A DNA stretch of 64,000 nt from Pontederia crassipes (GCA_030549335.1 CM060198.1:51272995-51336994), one strand, 5' to 3'. Shown: positions 47,617-59,984, counted from the stretch's first letter. The notes: a model not told the origin generated them from the letters alone. Translations and numbers: made by a program.

Positions 47617-49587
47617 CTAGTGCATCATGAATCCAGCTGAGACGGCGGCGACGATGGCCGCAAAGATCAAGGCATTGGGCACGCCTGCAGCATTGCTCTT
47701 AGGAGAGGAAGGTGTAGGAGCAGAGATGGCTCCGCTGCCGCCAGCGGCGGAGGGCGCGGGGGAAGATGCCGGAGAAGCTGTAGGGGACTGGGAAGGGGCA
47801 GCAGAGGAGGCCTTCACGATCCTGATATCAACTTTCTGGCCACCGGCACAGTGGCCTGGAATGCCGCAGAGAAAGTAGTGGTGGCCGCCGCGCTTGAGGG
47901 TGATGGAGTCGTTGCCCGTGGTGTAAGTGGCGATCGGGGATGATGCGACACAGCTCTTGTAATCGTTCTTGCTCACCTCCAACACATTGTGGAATTGCTT
48001 GTTGTACTCAAACACTAAAAGAAGTACAAGTGTTATGGAATTAGATTGTTGCAACTGATCGAAGCAAGATTGTGCAATTGATATGGAACCAATGTATATT
48101 ACAAAAATAAGTTGTAGATTATGCAACAAACTACTCTCAAATATACACTCACTCGATGTAATGACAAGTGAGTCAGATGCATGATGCTTCACCAGGCAAG
48201 AAATTACAAGAGTAGAAAAAAAATTAAAGTCATGATCTTTCCACCACGTTCAGAAAAGTAACAAACCATACAGCTGTAAAAGTATACGTCGAAACACATT
48301 TGGCTATGCACACAACACAGTGGACATTTCAAACATGTTTAGACTTCACTTTAGACAGTCGAGCACAGTTTCATATGCGTAAAACAGAAAGGATGCAGCT
48401 TTATAAGTTTTTAATTGAAGCATCAATTAAGGACCATCATGTTGTTTATTCTATGCACAAGAACCATTATGGGCACTGATTACTTTAAGTTGAATAGTTG
48501 ATTACTATGCCATCTATGCAAAGTAGTGAAAACTAAAGGGGCCTTTTTGCCACTAGATGATCGCTAACACTAGCCGACAACTCGAGCATCAGGCATAACA
48601 TCATAACTTCATTTCCAGCTATTTGTAATCTTCATACAATCTCAACACCATTCAACCCAAAAAGACTTGGAGACAGCTCAAAAAGCAAGAACAAACTCCA
48701 CCACCAACCATCCTGTTAGCATGTAGTCTTCTTATGAACTAAAAGCAAACCCAATATAACAAGAACTACGCAAATTAGAAACAGAAGGCTTATAAGACCA
48801 TCTCAAAGACAAACGAGACAAAAGATATGAACATTGACTACTGACGATGGTCCAATGCAAGTTTATGATTTTTTTAAACTAATCTCTCGGTAATTTTTAG
48901 CCGACCCCAGGATAAGGCTTTGTTGTTGTTGTAATCTCTCGGTAATTTTCTAGCTAATAATCACAATGAGTTCCACACAGATTTATTTGGCCAAAAAACT
49001 AAAAACAAAGAGATGACAGCGATCAAGGAATGTTTAGAGAGGACAAACTCAAGGCAGGTTGGTGAGTGCGTGACAACTACGGAGGTAGGGTTTCAAATCA
49101 GACATGTGGCAGACATGCGATAAATTGAAATGTGAACAGTATCGTGGAAACAGAAGGTAAAGATTACACGCCAAAGCCAATTTGGCGCAAGATCCGCCGC
49201 TCAAATTTAGCCCGATTCAAGATCTCAAACTGGAAAAATCTTTGAATGTAATCAACGTAATGCTGCTACTTGGAATCAGAGCCGAAGACAAAATAGTTCA
49301 GAAAAAGCAAGACAGTAGCTCAGTGACCAGCAGGAACCGGCAAGCCATGGAGAATTTTGTGAGTTCTGTCAACTCCTACAATCACGCACGGAAGGAGCTG
49401 AGATGAACTCACCGAGAACGTCTCCGACGTGGAACTCCTTGGACTCGGCCCAAGCGGTGTAGTTGGGGGAGTTCAGCACCGTCCACCCGATGGAATCCCC
49501 CACCTTGTACACCGCGGCCTCGCAGCCACCGCAGAGGGCGGCCGCCGCCACCGCCAGCGTCGCCAACCACATCAAGCCCTTGCCCAT
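47617..49587 (-). CDS. Stellacyanin-type phytocyanin (blue copper domain) with GPI-anchor-like tail, 190 aa
   Basis: Two exons, 49587-49413 and 48014-47617, joined by a GT-AG intron of 1.4 kb at the usual phytocyanin position, total 573 bp. The start is the ATG giving MGKGLMW, an N-terminal signal peptide (about 24 residues ending GGCEA); an upstream in-frame ATG 14 codons earlier is less likely. The plastocyanin-like domain follows ([11 protein letters not shown] to KVDIRIV, about residues 25-125). Type 1 copper ligands are visible: His in QFHNV, Cys in FLCGIPGHC, His in GHC, and Gln in GGQK as axial ligand, which marks the stellacyanin subclass. Then comes a Pro/Ala/Ser-rich stretch, likely arabinogalactan-glycosylated, and a hydrophobic C-terminus typical of GPI signals. 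Expected at the outer plasma membrane; electron-transfer role is family knowledge. The first exon is very GC-rich. Confidence 0.94.
48898..48931 (+). mobile_element. Tiny RTE LINE 3'-tail insertion (about 34 bp) in the phytocyanin intron
   Basis: Only agccgaccccaggataagg plus the TTTGTTGTTGTTG tail is present, flanked by an exact 18-bp duplication (taatctctcggtaatttt at 48880-48897 and 48932-48949). It is the same RTE family as the element at 24-27 kb but inserted on the other strand. Confidence 0.85.
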
Positions 49588-50640
49588 CGTTGCCGAGGCA
49601 GCAACACGAGCGCGAGTGGAGAGGAGCAAAAGACAGGAAGAAGAACGAAAGAATTGAAGAGGGGACGGAGAGAGCGAGGAGAAATGGGGCTGCGCCGCGT
49701 GACTGTGTGCTTTCTACTTCCCACTACTTCGTGTCTGTTGTGCTGCCCGTCATTAAATAGTGGAAAACGTACAGAATCCACCAAACGACGCCGGGTCATA
49801 ATTAATTCCCATATATTTCGTCTTCCAGATAGGAAATTTCACATTTGCCACCCTAAAATGTCGGACTAATTTAAATCTATGTCGTATTATACAAATTAAA
49901 CTTTTCACAAAAATGTGGGATAAAGATTCAAATTATCGTTATATAATTAATTCTTTTTCAATTATGAAGGAAGCGCTAATATAGTAATATCTATTATTAT
50001 TAAATAATTTTGAAAAAATTAAAAAAAAGAAAAGTCACCTAAAAAAAGTTATAAAAATGGCAGCCTCATATTTGATTCTCAAAAACACAATCCTACGAGA
50101 TTGCACGACACCCTAATTTAATTGCGATATATATAAGTCCAATTTAAACTATGTAATATTTAAAATAATTAATATTTTTAAAAAATAAATTATGATGTAA
50201 AATAATCACTAAATGTATATTAAGTATTATAGTAACTATTTTTTGTTATAGTTATCTTATGCATGATATGATGTTTTCAATAATTTTAGATATATATCAT
50301 AAAATTATTTCAAGTAATAAAAATATTATTGTCACACTTTCAAAGTCACAGTAATATTCTTTTTGAGTGAAAACAATTTCACCTTTATGGATAAAAGTCC
50401 ATAAGACCATAACACAACCAGTGCCAAGAGTTTCCTGTTGAGGTAGTGATGAACGTAAAGTCACGTAGCGAAACGACGACGATAACAAGTCATGCAAAGT
50501 CCATATTGGAAGAGCTTTACAAAGCAGCTGGAAACCAATCAATGTACACACTCGTCGCCCAAGTTCACAAGAATTATACATACTAATCAGCTGAAATCGC
50601 ACAGAATATAGAATTCCGTAACAATGCACGCAATGTTTAT
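49588..50640. other. Promoter-side flank of the phytocyanin gene, then AT-rich DNA
   Basis: The first roughly 200 bp above the phytocyanin start are GC-rich leader or promoter sequence; no confident TATA box was fixed. From about 49860 the DNA is AT-rich with no coding signal. An open frame at 50297-50629 on the minus strand is unrecognised. Confidence 0.4.
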
Positions 50641-50689
50641 TTTCTTCCTTTTTCTCTCTTCACCTTTTTTGCCTTTTACTTCATTCTTC

Positions 50690-50894
50690 TTTTTCTTTGT
50701 TTATAGGCACTTTGTTTGCATTTTTTTTTTTGCAAAGCTGACACCAACCTTATTAATAATATTAGCCACATGAATTGGACAATACAATTGATCACAAGTA
50801 AGAGCCATCGTTCGCCGAAAAAATGAAAGATACATTGTGAATTATTTTGTTTGTCTTTTTCTTCGTTCATTTTCTATTTTATGAGTCTTTCTTG
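50690..50894. repeat. Dispersed repeat unit split by the CACTA transposon
   Basis: This copy contains ttgcaaagctga, ttattaataatattagcc and tgaattggacaata, words shared with the tandem units at 62.6-63.0 kb. Its left remainder ends at the transposon border and seems to continue after 60619 (ggcatttatgcaaagcc). Confidence 0.75.
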
Positions 50895-51310
50895 CACTGC
50901 AAAAAAAACGCTGATTACAAATGGTTTTGATTATAATCAGCTCAAAACTCGTCGGTAACTATATTACCGACGATTTTTCGGACGGAATCAATCCGTCGAA
51001 AAAATGCTCGTCGCAAATCGATTGCGACGGTTGTAAAGCATTCGTCGGTAATACCGACGGTCCAGCTGGCGGGCTGGGCCGTCGAAGGTTGAGTATCGAT
51101 ACTATCGACGGTTCAAATCGTCGATATACGTATCGACGATTTGAACCATCGAAACACTCATATCGACGATTTCACCCGTCGACTCCATAGCTGATTTTCG
51201 ACGGCTCAAATCGTCGAAAAGCTTGCACAGACGGTCAGAACCGTCGATAAGTATCGAAAAATTCGTTGTCGATAATTAATTTTCAGATGTTTTCGACGGT
51301 TCTGACCATC
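50895..51310. repeat. Left subterminal repeats of the CACTA element
   Basis: At least ten copies of CGTCG/CGACG-centred words (consensus about AACCGTCGA in either orientation) lie within 400 bp. Many form inverted pairs, the best being a palindrome at about 51104-51151 (CGACGGTTCAAATCGTCGAT and its reverse). In En/Spm such motifs bind the TNPA protein. Confidence 0.85.
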
Positions 51311-52375
51311 GGAAACAAAAAAAATATATAAAAATGCTAAAATTTAATGTCCGAACATATAATAAGCATCATTGCATATAACCAACAGAAGCATCATTGC
51401 ATATAACACATATAACCAACACAAGCAATCACATAATTGTCCAAACACATATAACCATCACATATAACACATATAATTGTCCAAACATAATATCCAAACG
51501 TTCCAAACACCATTACAAAGCAAAGATGAGTCTCGCCTTTTCCGTCGGATCTGAAGAGCTTTTCACAAGACAATTCGAACATCATTATACCTGCAAAGAG
51601 AATTGAGAAAGTTAGTACCCATATACCTGCAAAGAAAACATGAATAAGGATTCGAAATCTGGAATAATCACTCAAATACATCACTTCGCTACACAATACA
51701 TCAGCCTTTTTTAGCATCCATATACCTTGTTGATCAAATTGTCCCACTTTAGTGCACGAAAAGTTCAATAACTCAAATATCGATTTTCTTGCATTTATAA
51801 AGTTACAAGCAAAAGTAATTATAACAGTTCTTGTGTTATCATTTGCAACCTGAGTTCTGCTCTGAAGCAATAACATTATACGCCTCTAAATCGCAGAATA
51901 AACATCCTCGCGGCAAAAAAGTAAAGATGAGTGAAAAAGTCAAGAAACATGCACCTCAAAATATAACCAAGGTAGGAAATCTAAATGATGGTTTCCCAGT
52001 GCAGAAAAATTAATTATAGCAGAACTCAAATATTATCTTTCTCCATGGAGTTATATTTAATACATTAATTAATCATATGCATAGGCCATCATAAATATGT
52101 ATATATATGTATTAGTGAGAGCATTTATTCAAACCATAGGAACACTGCCTAATCAAAGGGCTCTTAATTACTCCAATTACTTTTTCCTTAGAGCAGTAAA
52201 TTTAAGGGAAGGTATAACTCGAGAGGTGTGACACCCAAAAAGATAGGAGCAATATATGTATACGTGCACATTCAAATTCATTTCCCATCTTCTTATTTCT
52301 CTAGGTCATATTGATGTCAAAGTGCATGCTGATCTAATGAGGAGTAAAATTTCATCCAAACTATTAATGCATCTT
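51311..52375 (-). other. 3' region of the CACTA transcription unit
   Basis: AT-rich sequence with a loose tandem repeat of cacatataacca/ataattgtccaaaca words (51380-51500). A minus-strand open frame (51876-51394) has no recognisable domain and is likely 3' untranslated or intron sequence. Confidence 0.4.
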
Positions 52376-53954
52376 CTACATCACATATATTAGACTACAG
52401 ATTAAAGCAAATTCCACAAAAATTAAACCAAATGAATCTACCTCGGTGTCCTCGTCGTTGAATTCGCCACGCATGATGGCATGCACCATTTTCTTCATTT
52501 GAGACTTGGTACGACGTTCACATTCTTCGAACTCCTTCCTGAGCTCTTGCGTAACCTCTTGTCTTACCTCTTCCCTAATCGAATGCCTCATCTCATCCAT
52601 CATTTGTTGCATACCTTGACCAGAGGAAGCTGGACCTGAAGTAGATTTACGACCATATCCAATATCTATTGTACTCACAGAAGATCCGAGGCCGTAAATG
52701 CGACCCTTCTTCACGCTGATGTGGTCCGTCCAAAGTTGTCTTGGGGTCAGCGGTGTGGTCCCCTCCTGCGTGGCTTGCGTAATATGATCGACTTATTTTG
52801 TTTTGAAAGACTCCTGAAATTAGGAAAAAAAATCAATGAGCCTAAAAAATAATTAACTATAAACGATGATTTTACTATCTTATAGATTTACTTGAAACTT
52901 AGAAAAAAAAAGTGGCACATCATTTTACATACCTATGTCTCCCGAGCATAATCCGAAACCCATTCTTTGTTCTTCTTCTGATGAGTTCGGAGAAATACTT
53001 CGTCCTGAGTAGGTGGTCTACCCGTCTCTTTCTTCTGCAATAGGATAATAATTTGTCGAATAAAGTATAATATTTTGTCGACACAATATAGAAAGATCTT
53101 ACCATTTTCTTAGCAATCGTGCTCATGGATACACATCCGCCCGAATGCAAGCATGCTCCCTGGTCGGACTCTCGACTTATTTTTGCTTTTTCGCATTTCA
53201 ATTTGTACTCCTCGGTGCACCACTTTCGTAGCAAATCGATCCAAACGGCCTCGGGGATCCAATTGGGTCGTTCCCCAGTAGCTCGAGCTTCCGAAAGCAT
53301 CGCGGACAATCTCTTCGAGCACCGAGAATTAAAAGCCTTCCACATTTGTTCCATATTCTCGAGCTCCCACCACACGTCAGACTGCATGTGCATAAAAATA
53401 ATTAAAGTATTACGAAGATAAATTTTAATGACCATGTTGGCTTCTAAGGACACCTGAAATTTATTAAATAGCATCTGTCTCATGGCATAAGGAACTTCCT
53501 TCATGTAAGCCACGCTTCAGTGTACCTATGTCGCAACACTAGTAACCGCAGTCGCGGGTTTCGACGGTACAAACCTGAAAGAATACAAACTTATAAAATG
53601 CGATTGGTGAATCACAAAATGAATAAGGATTTGAAATACATAAAATAACACTTACCCTAGATTCCCATCTGGCTGTACGTATGCTTTGTGCACACGAATT
53701 GACGAAGCCTGGTCTGAGCCTTCCACGGAACAAGAAGCTCTAACGGATTCTTCCGGCAATTGTGTCTCCAGGTCCGCAATATCATCGTGAGGGGAAGGAG
53801 CCGGCGGAGGAGATGAACGTTCTATTACGCGAATGCCAACTGATCTAGGAGCCGACGGAGTAGTCACGGCTCTAGGGATGACCGGCTCCTTTCCCTTATT
53901 TTTTCTTTTGCCAAAACAATACATCTGCATGATACAAAATTTAATCCAAGTCAA
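52376..53954 (-). pseudogene. TNPA-like plant transposase (Ptta/En/Spm) gene remnant
   Basis: Coding pieces lie at about 53937-53652 (Pro/Ser-rich N-terminus, KGKEPVIPR), 53513-53115 (KEVPYAMRQMLFNKF, VWWELENMEQMWKAFNSRC, WIPEAVWIDLLRKW) and 52714-52430 (HSIREEVRQEVTQELRKEF, a charged likely coiled coil). The middle piece resembles the Ptta/En/Spm plant transposase domain found in TNPA-like second genes, which bind subterminal repeats. Introns plus possible breaks separate the pieces; I could not establish one continuous frame. It lies downstream of the TNPD gene on the same strand, as expected for two-gene CACTA elements. Confidence 0.75.
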
Positions 53955-54376
53955 ATTTACAATTGATACAAAACTCTAATGTCACGACGTCTCGACCTGA
54001 CTATGTTCGGCTACGCCTTGTGTCGCATCTTTAGGAACGAAATTGTACGTATAACTCGAGAACCAATTCCTAATATCCGGAGGTGCTTATAAAAAATAAA
54101 TAAATAAATTCGAATAAGTTTATGCGTACAATTGTGATCATTATATCAAACACTCACGAGATGGAAGCGGATATGAAAATGCACCATCCTCGTCAGGCAT
54201 CCGTCGTTCTTGTCAACATGCATCGCTAACACATCAAACAATATGGCGAGATGATAATTTGACAATACCATTATGATACAACATCAATATTAGTCGTAAA
54301 TGAACAATCCATAAGATAACAATAGTCGTAATACAAGATCACGATAGTCGAAAGATAAAAATACATGAGCGTGACA

Positions 54377-57300
54377 TTAGTCATCATTTGAGTTACCACA
54401 TGACTGGTACCCATCATCATCATCTGAAGATGACGTAGTTTCAAATTCATCTTCGTCCGAACCGTTCTCATCATTTTGTATGTCGGTGTTATCAAAGTCT
54501 TCAAATACTTGTTCTGAATCTTGTAGATCGTCGACTAATTCGGTGTCTATAATAGGCACCACAGAAATATGCGAGTCATCTTGATATGCACATTGCAACG
54601 CACCATCAACTTCTATCCTGCTTCTTGCCTTCGTCTTCATTACAACCCACCATTGTGCTTTGTCCCTGGTCTTCTCCGGATATGGCACATAATATACCTG
54701 TCTTGTAGAAGATGGAATAATGAAAGGATCAAAACGATCATAATACATATTGTGACGTATTTCAACTATTTTGAAATCTTTGTGCACTCGCATCCCTCTT
54801 CTTTCCTTTGGGTCAAATCAAGTACACTCAAACAATGTGACTTTATTACCTCTAGTGTATTGCAGCTTAATTATGTCTTTGAGAATACCGTAGTAGTCAC
54901 GCTCATTTTCTCCGTCCATGGATCCTACGACACATACTCCACTGTTCACGGTTTTTTTCCCGATCGATCAAGTTTTCGTGTGAAACTTATAATCGTTCAC
55001 AAAATACATCGGCCAACTTTTCACCTCTCGAGCCAGTCCCCATGCCAAGTTATGGAGACCAGACGTCGTGCCGGTACTGAGAACCTAAAATGGGACTCAA
55101 AGTTAGATGCCGAAGACTTCAAATTGATTTTAATATCGTGAGAGTTACCTGATCTTTAAACCATGGTGCAAAGTCATTCTCGATTCTATCTTGAACATGT
55201 TCTTCAAGGACATTGTAGTACTGCAAGAAAGCACTACATACAAAGTGATGGCTAAATCAAAATGATAGTTCCGGAAGACAAAAAAGAAAAGAACGCATGG
55301 CGAATAAACTTACTTAATGTAGCCTTGCACCTCCTACGTGTTTAGAAGGACATGATTCGTGGCAGACTTGAATTCTGTATCACTCAACCATCTACTTTTT
55401 GGCTTCCCAAAATGTCATCCTAACTGATTGAAGATCGACAAAGATGCCACGACAGACTATTCTTCTGGAACTTCATCATTTCAATGAACCCTGGTCCTCG
55501 CACACTTAACATGTGACTCAAAGTAGTAAGAACAAAAGTACGAAATCTCTTGAATAATATACGCTTCACATATGGATCCTTCGACACGTGCTTTGTTCTT
55601 AATCGTCCTTTTAGTTCGATTAAGATATCTTTCAAAAGGATACATCCACCTATATTGTACTGATCCACCTACCCTTGCCTCATATGGCAGATGAATAGAT
55701 AAGTGCTCCATGGAATCAAAGAATCTCGGTGAAAATATTCGTTCCAACTTACATAATATCATCGGAATATTACGTTCCAATTGGGTCATATTTTCCACCG
55801 TTAATGTTGTAGAACATAGTTCTTTGAATAATTGACTCAACTTCGTTATCGGCTTCCAAATCTTGTCCGGCAGTGAAGAAAATGCAGTAGGAAGCAAAGT
55901 TTCCATGAATATGTGGCAGTCATGACTTTTCATGCCAAACAAACGCAAGTTATTCATGTCCACACATCGGGTCAGATTTGATGCATAACCATCCGGCATT
56001 CTCGGCTCTTGGATCCATCGACGCACTTGAGTCTTCTGCTCTTTAGTGAGAACATAACTTGCCTTCAGCTTAGATAATCTACCTCGAGGTAAAGTAGCTA
56101 AGTGCAACTCTGGCCTTCGACAGTACTCCTTCAAATCTAGTCTCGTCTTTAGATTGTCCTTTGTTTTACTCTTAATGTCCATTATGGTGTTGAATACATT
56201 TTCAAACACATTTTTCTCAATGGGCATAACGTCCAAATTGTGACGTATCAAACAATCAGACCAATAAGGTAAATCCCAGAATATACTTCGTTTGGTCCAG
56301 TTATGACAAACACCATATTCATTGTATGTAACATTTGGATCGTCGACAATTCTGCATAAAACATTGACAATGCGACGTAATTGAGCTCCTGAGCGTCTGA
56401 CCGGAGTCATGTCTTCTACAACCCTATTCCGTCGAAATACATTTCGATTATTTCTGTACGGATGATCAGTTGTAAGAAATCGTCTATGGGAATCAAACCA
56501 ACTATTTTTACCCATATTTCTCAAAGTGAACGCATATGAGTGTTCCATGCAACATGGACAATCTAGTTTTCCTGCGGTCATCCAACCAGACAACATCCCA
56601 CAGGCAAGAAAATCATTAATGGTCCATAATAAGACAACTTTCAAAGTGAAATTTTATTTGGTCGACACATCATAAACAACGACACCATTCCACAATTCTT
56701 TTAACTCATCTATTAAAGGCTGTAAATACATGTCTATCCTCTGTTTAGGACTGTGAGGACCAGGAATAATGCATGTCAAAAACATATAAGGTGCGGACAT
56801 ACAAATCTCAGGTGGCAAATTATAAGGTGTTACAATGATCGGCCAACATGAATAAAGAACTGAAGTCTGACCATATGGTGTAAAACTATCCGCGCATAAT
56901 CCGAGCCTTATGTTCCTTTCGTCCTTAGCAAAATCAGAATGCTCATCCGATGGGTGAAGCTTGACACCTTCAGAAGTATTATGCTGTGCATGTCACTTCA
57001 TTTACGACGCTGACCCTATAGACGAGTATAGTCTTTTAAGCCTTGTAATAAGAGGCAAATAATGCATTTTTTCTCAGCCACTTGAGTCTTATTAGTCACT
57101 CTATGTCATTCGGCCCCACAAAATTTGCATTCATTTAAATTGATGTCATCGCTGTAATATAACATACAACCATCACGACAATAATCTATTTTAGTTGAGC
57201 CAAGATCAAGTTTACTATCCAATCTTTTTGTCATGTAAAAATTTTCAAGAATGCGAGCCCTAGTTGGTGTGACATCTTTTAAAATATTTAGAAATGCATC

Positions 57301-57834
57301 AAAACATGCTTGTGAAATATTGTGATCGACTTTTAGATTCAATAATTTAACAGCAAGTGATAGTTCTGAATGACTTTCACACCCGAGCCATAAGGGTTGG
57401 CTCGATGAGTGTAGCAAGTCATAAAAATCTCTTGCTTCTAGATTTGATGCCTCTTCATCCCGCTCAAATCTAATATTGTCATACTCAGCTGCGTCATAAA
57501 CTAACTGTTCATATTGTAAAGTAAATCCTGCTTCAGGATCGACAAAATAGAGACCTGGATTTGGGACGCTTGTCGAAGGCACTCCACCTAAATCATCCAA
57601 TTGCCAATAATTGGGTTTGAAACCCTTTCTATATAAGTGAATCTTAACTGTCTCTAGCGTCTGTAATTTTGTGCTAGTACATTTCAAACAAGGACACCTG
57701 ATTGTTCCCTCCCGCTGATATTGGAAAGACTGACAAGCCACACTAACATAATAGTCAACGCCATCTATAAATTCTTGTGTCAAACCTCTACGACCAAGAT
57801 TATTTTTATTGTACATCCATCGACGATTGTTCAA
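54377..57834 (-). pseudogene. TNPD-like transposase gene of the CACTA element, decayed
   Basis: Domains in order: transposase-associated domain (57834-57106, RRWMYNKN, FIDGVDYYVS, IRCPCLKC), TNP2-type transposase (about 57050-55950, including GLCADSFTPYG, CPCCMEHSYAF, IFWDLPYW), DUF4218 (about 55950-55500, KSHDCHIFMETLLP, HLPYEARVGGSVQYRWMYPF) and DUF4216 near the C-terminus (about 55050-54700, VNSGVCVV, YGILKDIIKLQY, VYYVPYPEKTRD) with an acidic tail. The reading frame is broken near 57105, near 56650 (in-frame TAA), around 55480-55340 and again near 54985 and 54819. The usual HNLDVMHIEKN motif reads VMPIEKN here, so a conserved His is lost. Function in transposition is therefore unlikely without a helper. 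Confidence 0.9.
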
Positions 57835-57849
57835 GTATGATATAATATC

Positions 57850-59380
57850 TGCATTATTTGTAAGTTATAGTAATTATAAAATTTGTAATAAAATCGGTCA
57901 AAATTTGTAAATCAATTTGACGGTTCACATATTCCGTCATTTAAAAAAAACATCGTAAACACTAATTACAACTAATCTGGAACAAATCATAAAAAACTTA
58001 CGTCGTTTAGAGTGACAGCGACAAACAACAATCATGCATGTATAGCGAAAAATAAAGTGTTTATGAAACTACAGTCATGCATGTATAGCGAGTTGAAATA
58101 CTTCATTTCTTTGTTTGTTCGAGGGGACTATTTTGGATAGAGACAATTAGACAAATTCAAAGAAGCCACACACTACATAACTGCTATATGTTTCTTTTGC
58201 CTTTTCTTTTAATTGTGTTCCATTAAGGGGTTTTTTGTTTAATTTCCTTTAACAGAAGGAAACAACACCTATCTAGTGCTACTGTGCTATATTTTGTACA
58301 AACAAATATAGCTCACAATCAAAATAAATGCCTCAAATTTTTGGACGACATTTCTTTCTTTTTTAGGTTTAAATAACTGCTCATATGATACCAATATCTT
58401 AAAATACTCACTGATTCGCGAGTTGCCAGGAAATTTATTTGAGAGAACTGCAACGCAATCTTGTAAGAAGTGATCTACAGTTAACTCCATTGGAATAACA
58501 TAAAAGAATAACTAAATGCTTTGCATAAAAGCAAGATTATGAAGACCAAAAAAAGAAAAAAAGAAAAATCATTTCTTCACCAAAAAAGGAACAGTTCACA
58601 AATGAAGTCACAAATAGTAGATTGCAACTACGAGAAAAGATATGACATAAGTTTGGAAGTAAATCCTTTAGTTGCTCAATCTTTTCTTTGCAAGTTCTAT
58701 GGTTTACAATCAGTTTTATTTATCTTATAGAATAAATTACTAGTTTTTTAACAGTTCATCTGTAAGGTTTGACAGAAAAAGAATTCTCTCTTTTTTTTTT
58801 CTTCTGATCAGTTAAACAGATTCTCTTTTAAGTAATAAAATGTGTTAGAATAGTTTTCATAATTTAGAGGATGGTGTGGCTTTCCGCAGAATTTGAACAT
58901 GAGTCCTTGGTTTCAATGCAACAGATTTTGTTAGTATCATTTATTAGATTGTGCATATCTAATGTGCCATTAAGAGGTGGAATATGTTGCAAATTTTATG
59001 CTATTCCTAACTGTAATCTTTTTGAAGATGCCACTATTGTTGTTCAGAGGATGACCACAATTTTTTTCAAGCTAGTTGCTCCATGTTAATCCTTTTAAAC
59101 TAAAAGGGCCATCTGGCAAGTTCCCAGTAGCCAAACGAGTCCTTTTCGAACTCTGTCGTCTCATTTTGCAACGTTGACTGCATTTCTAATGCAATCTTTT
59201 GCTGATCATTCATCAGCCATCAGACAAAATGTTGCAGAACATCAAATCTGTAAAAATATCATCATCTGCTGCATTTGTGAACGTTATGTGCTAAAATACC
59301 TTATTATATCTAAGGATTTCATTTGATTTTCATTAATGAAGTCACAAAGAAAAAAATGAATAATTTGATTTTCAGGAATA
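57850..59380 (-). other. Probable leader intron of the CACTA transposase gene
   Basis: AT-rich sequence between the GC-rich first-exon-like region and the first TNPD coding exon. Short open frames have no recognisable domain. An intron here would match En/Spm, where the TNPD reading frame starts after an untranslated first exon. Confidence 0.45.
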
Positions 59381-59381
59381 A

Positions 59382-59664
59382 CCGGATCTGGCCGCCGCGC
59401 TCAGAGGGCGGCCGGATTTGGCCGCCGCGTGCGGAGGGCGGCCGGATTTGGCCGCCGTGTGCGGAGGGCGGCCGGATCTCGCCACCACGCCCGGAGGGTG
59501 GCCGGATCTCACCACCGCGCTCGGAGGGCGGCCGCATCTAGCCGCCACGCGCGGAGGGCGGCCAGATCTAGCCGCCCTCTGCGCCCGGCGGCCGGGTCTG
59601 GCCGCCGCACGCAGAGGGAGGCCGGATCGATCTGGCCGCCGCGCGCGGAGGGCGGCCGGATCTA
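59382..59664. repeat. GC-rich tandem array of 30-bp units, En/Spm-like downstream control region
   Basis: Nine units plus a part of a tenth, consensus beginning GCCGGATCTGGCCGCCGCG and ending GGAGGGCG; the ninth unit has a 4-bp insertion. It is densely CpG-rich and stays open in several frames because the unit length is a multiple of three. It sits just downstream of the TATA box, in the position of the GC-rich downstream control region of maize Spm. Confidence 0.9.
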
Positions 59665-59920
59665 AGAGGGCGGAGAGAGCAAAGAGGGCGGGGTTCAGAG
59701 CCTACTTGTGCGGCGGACGAGAGCTTCAGGCGGCGAACGAGACCTACAGATGACGGACGAGAGCTTCGAGCAATGGACGAGAGATTCAGGCGGCGGACGA
59801 TAACTTCAAGCGGCGAGGGAAGGCAATGCAGGTTGCCGGTGGATGAAAGGTGGAGGGCTGCCGGATTTGGCGAAGAGAGGCAGAGGGATCGAAACGGAGA
59901 AAGTGACAGTGTGGTCGGGT

Positions 59921-59930
59921 ATTTATATAG
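59921..59930 (-). promoter_or_regulatory. TATA box of the CACTA transposase promoter
   Basis: The minus strand reads ctatataaat in GC-richer surroundings, between the right subterminal repeats and the GC-rich tandem array. Transcription would start about 30 bases downstream, near 59890, and proceed toward the transposase genes. Confidence 0.65.
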
Positions 59931-59984
59931 CCAGTTTCTGATGGTCATAACCATCGCAAAGTAGGTAAATATAATATAATATTA

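Noticed and set aside
47627-47878. Plus-strand frame antisense to the phytocyanin tail
   Set aside because: It is a shadow of the Ala/Pro/Ser-rich stretch on the other strand.
49429-49869. 146-codon plus-strand frame at the phytocyanin first exon
   Set aside because: It is antisense to a GC-rich signal-peptide exon; no family match seen.
59319-59954. Arg/Pro/Gly-rich repetitive proteins on both strands
   Set aside because: A 30-bp GC-rich array is open in several frames; position and composition fit a control region rather than a protein.
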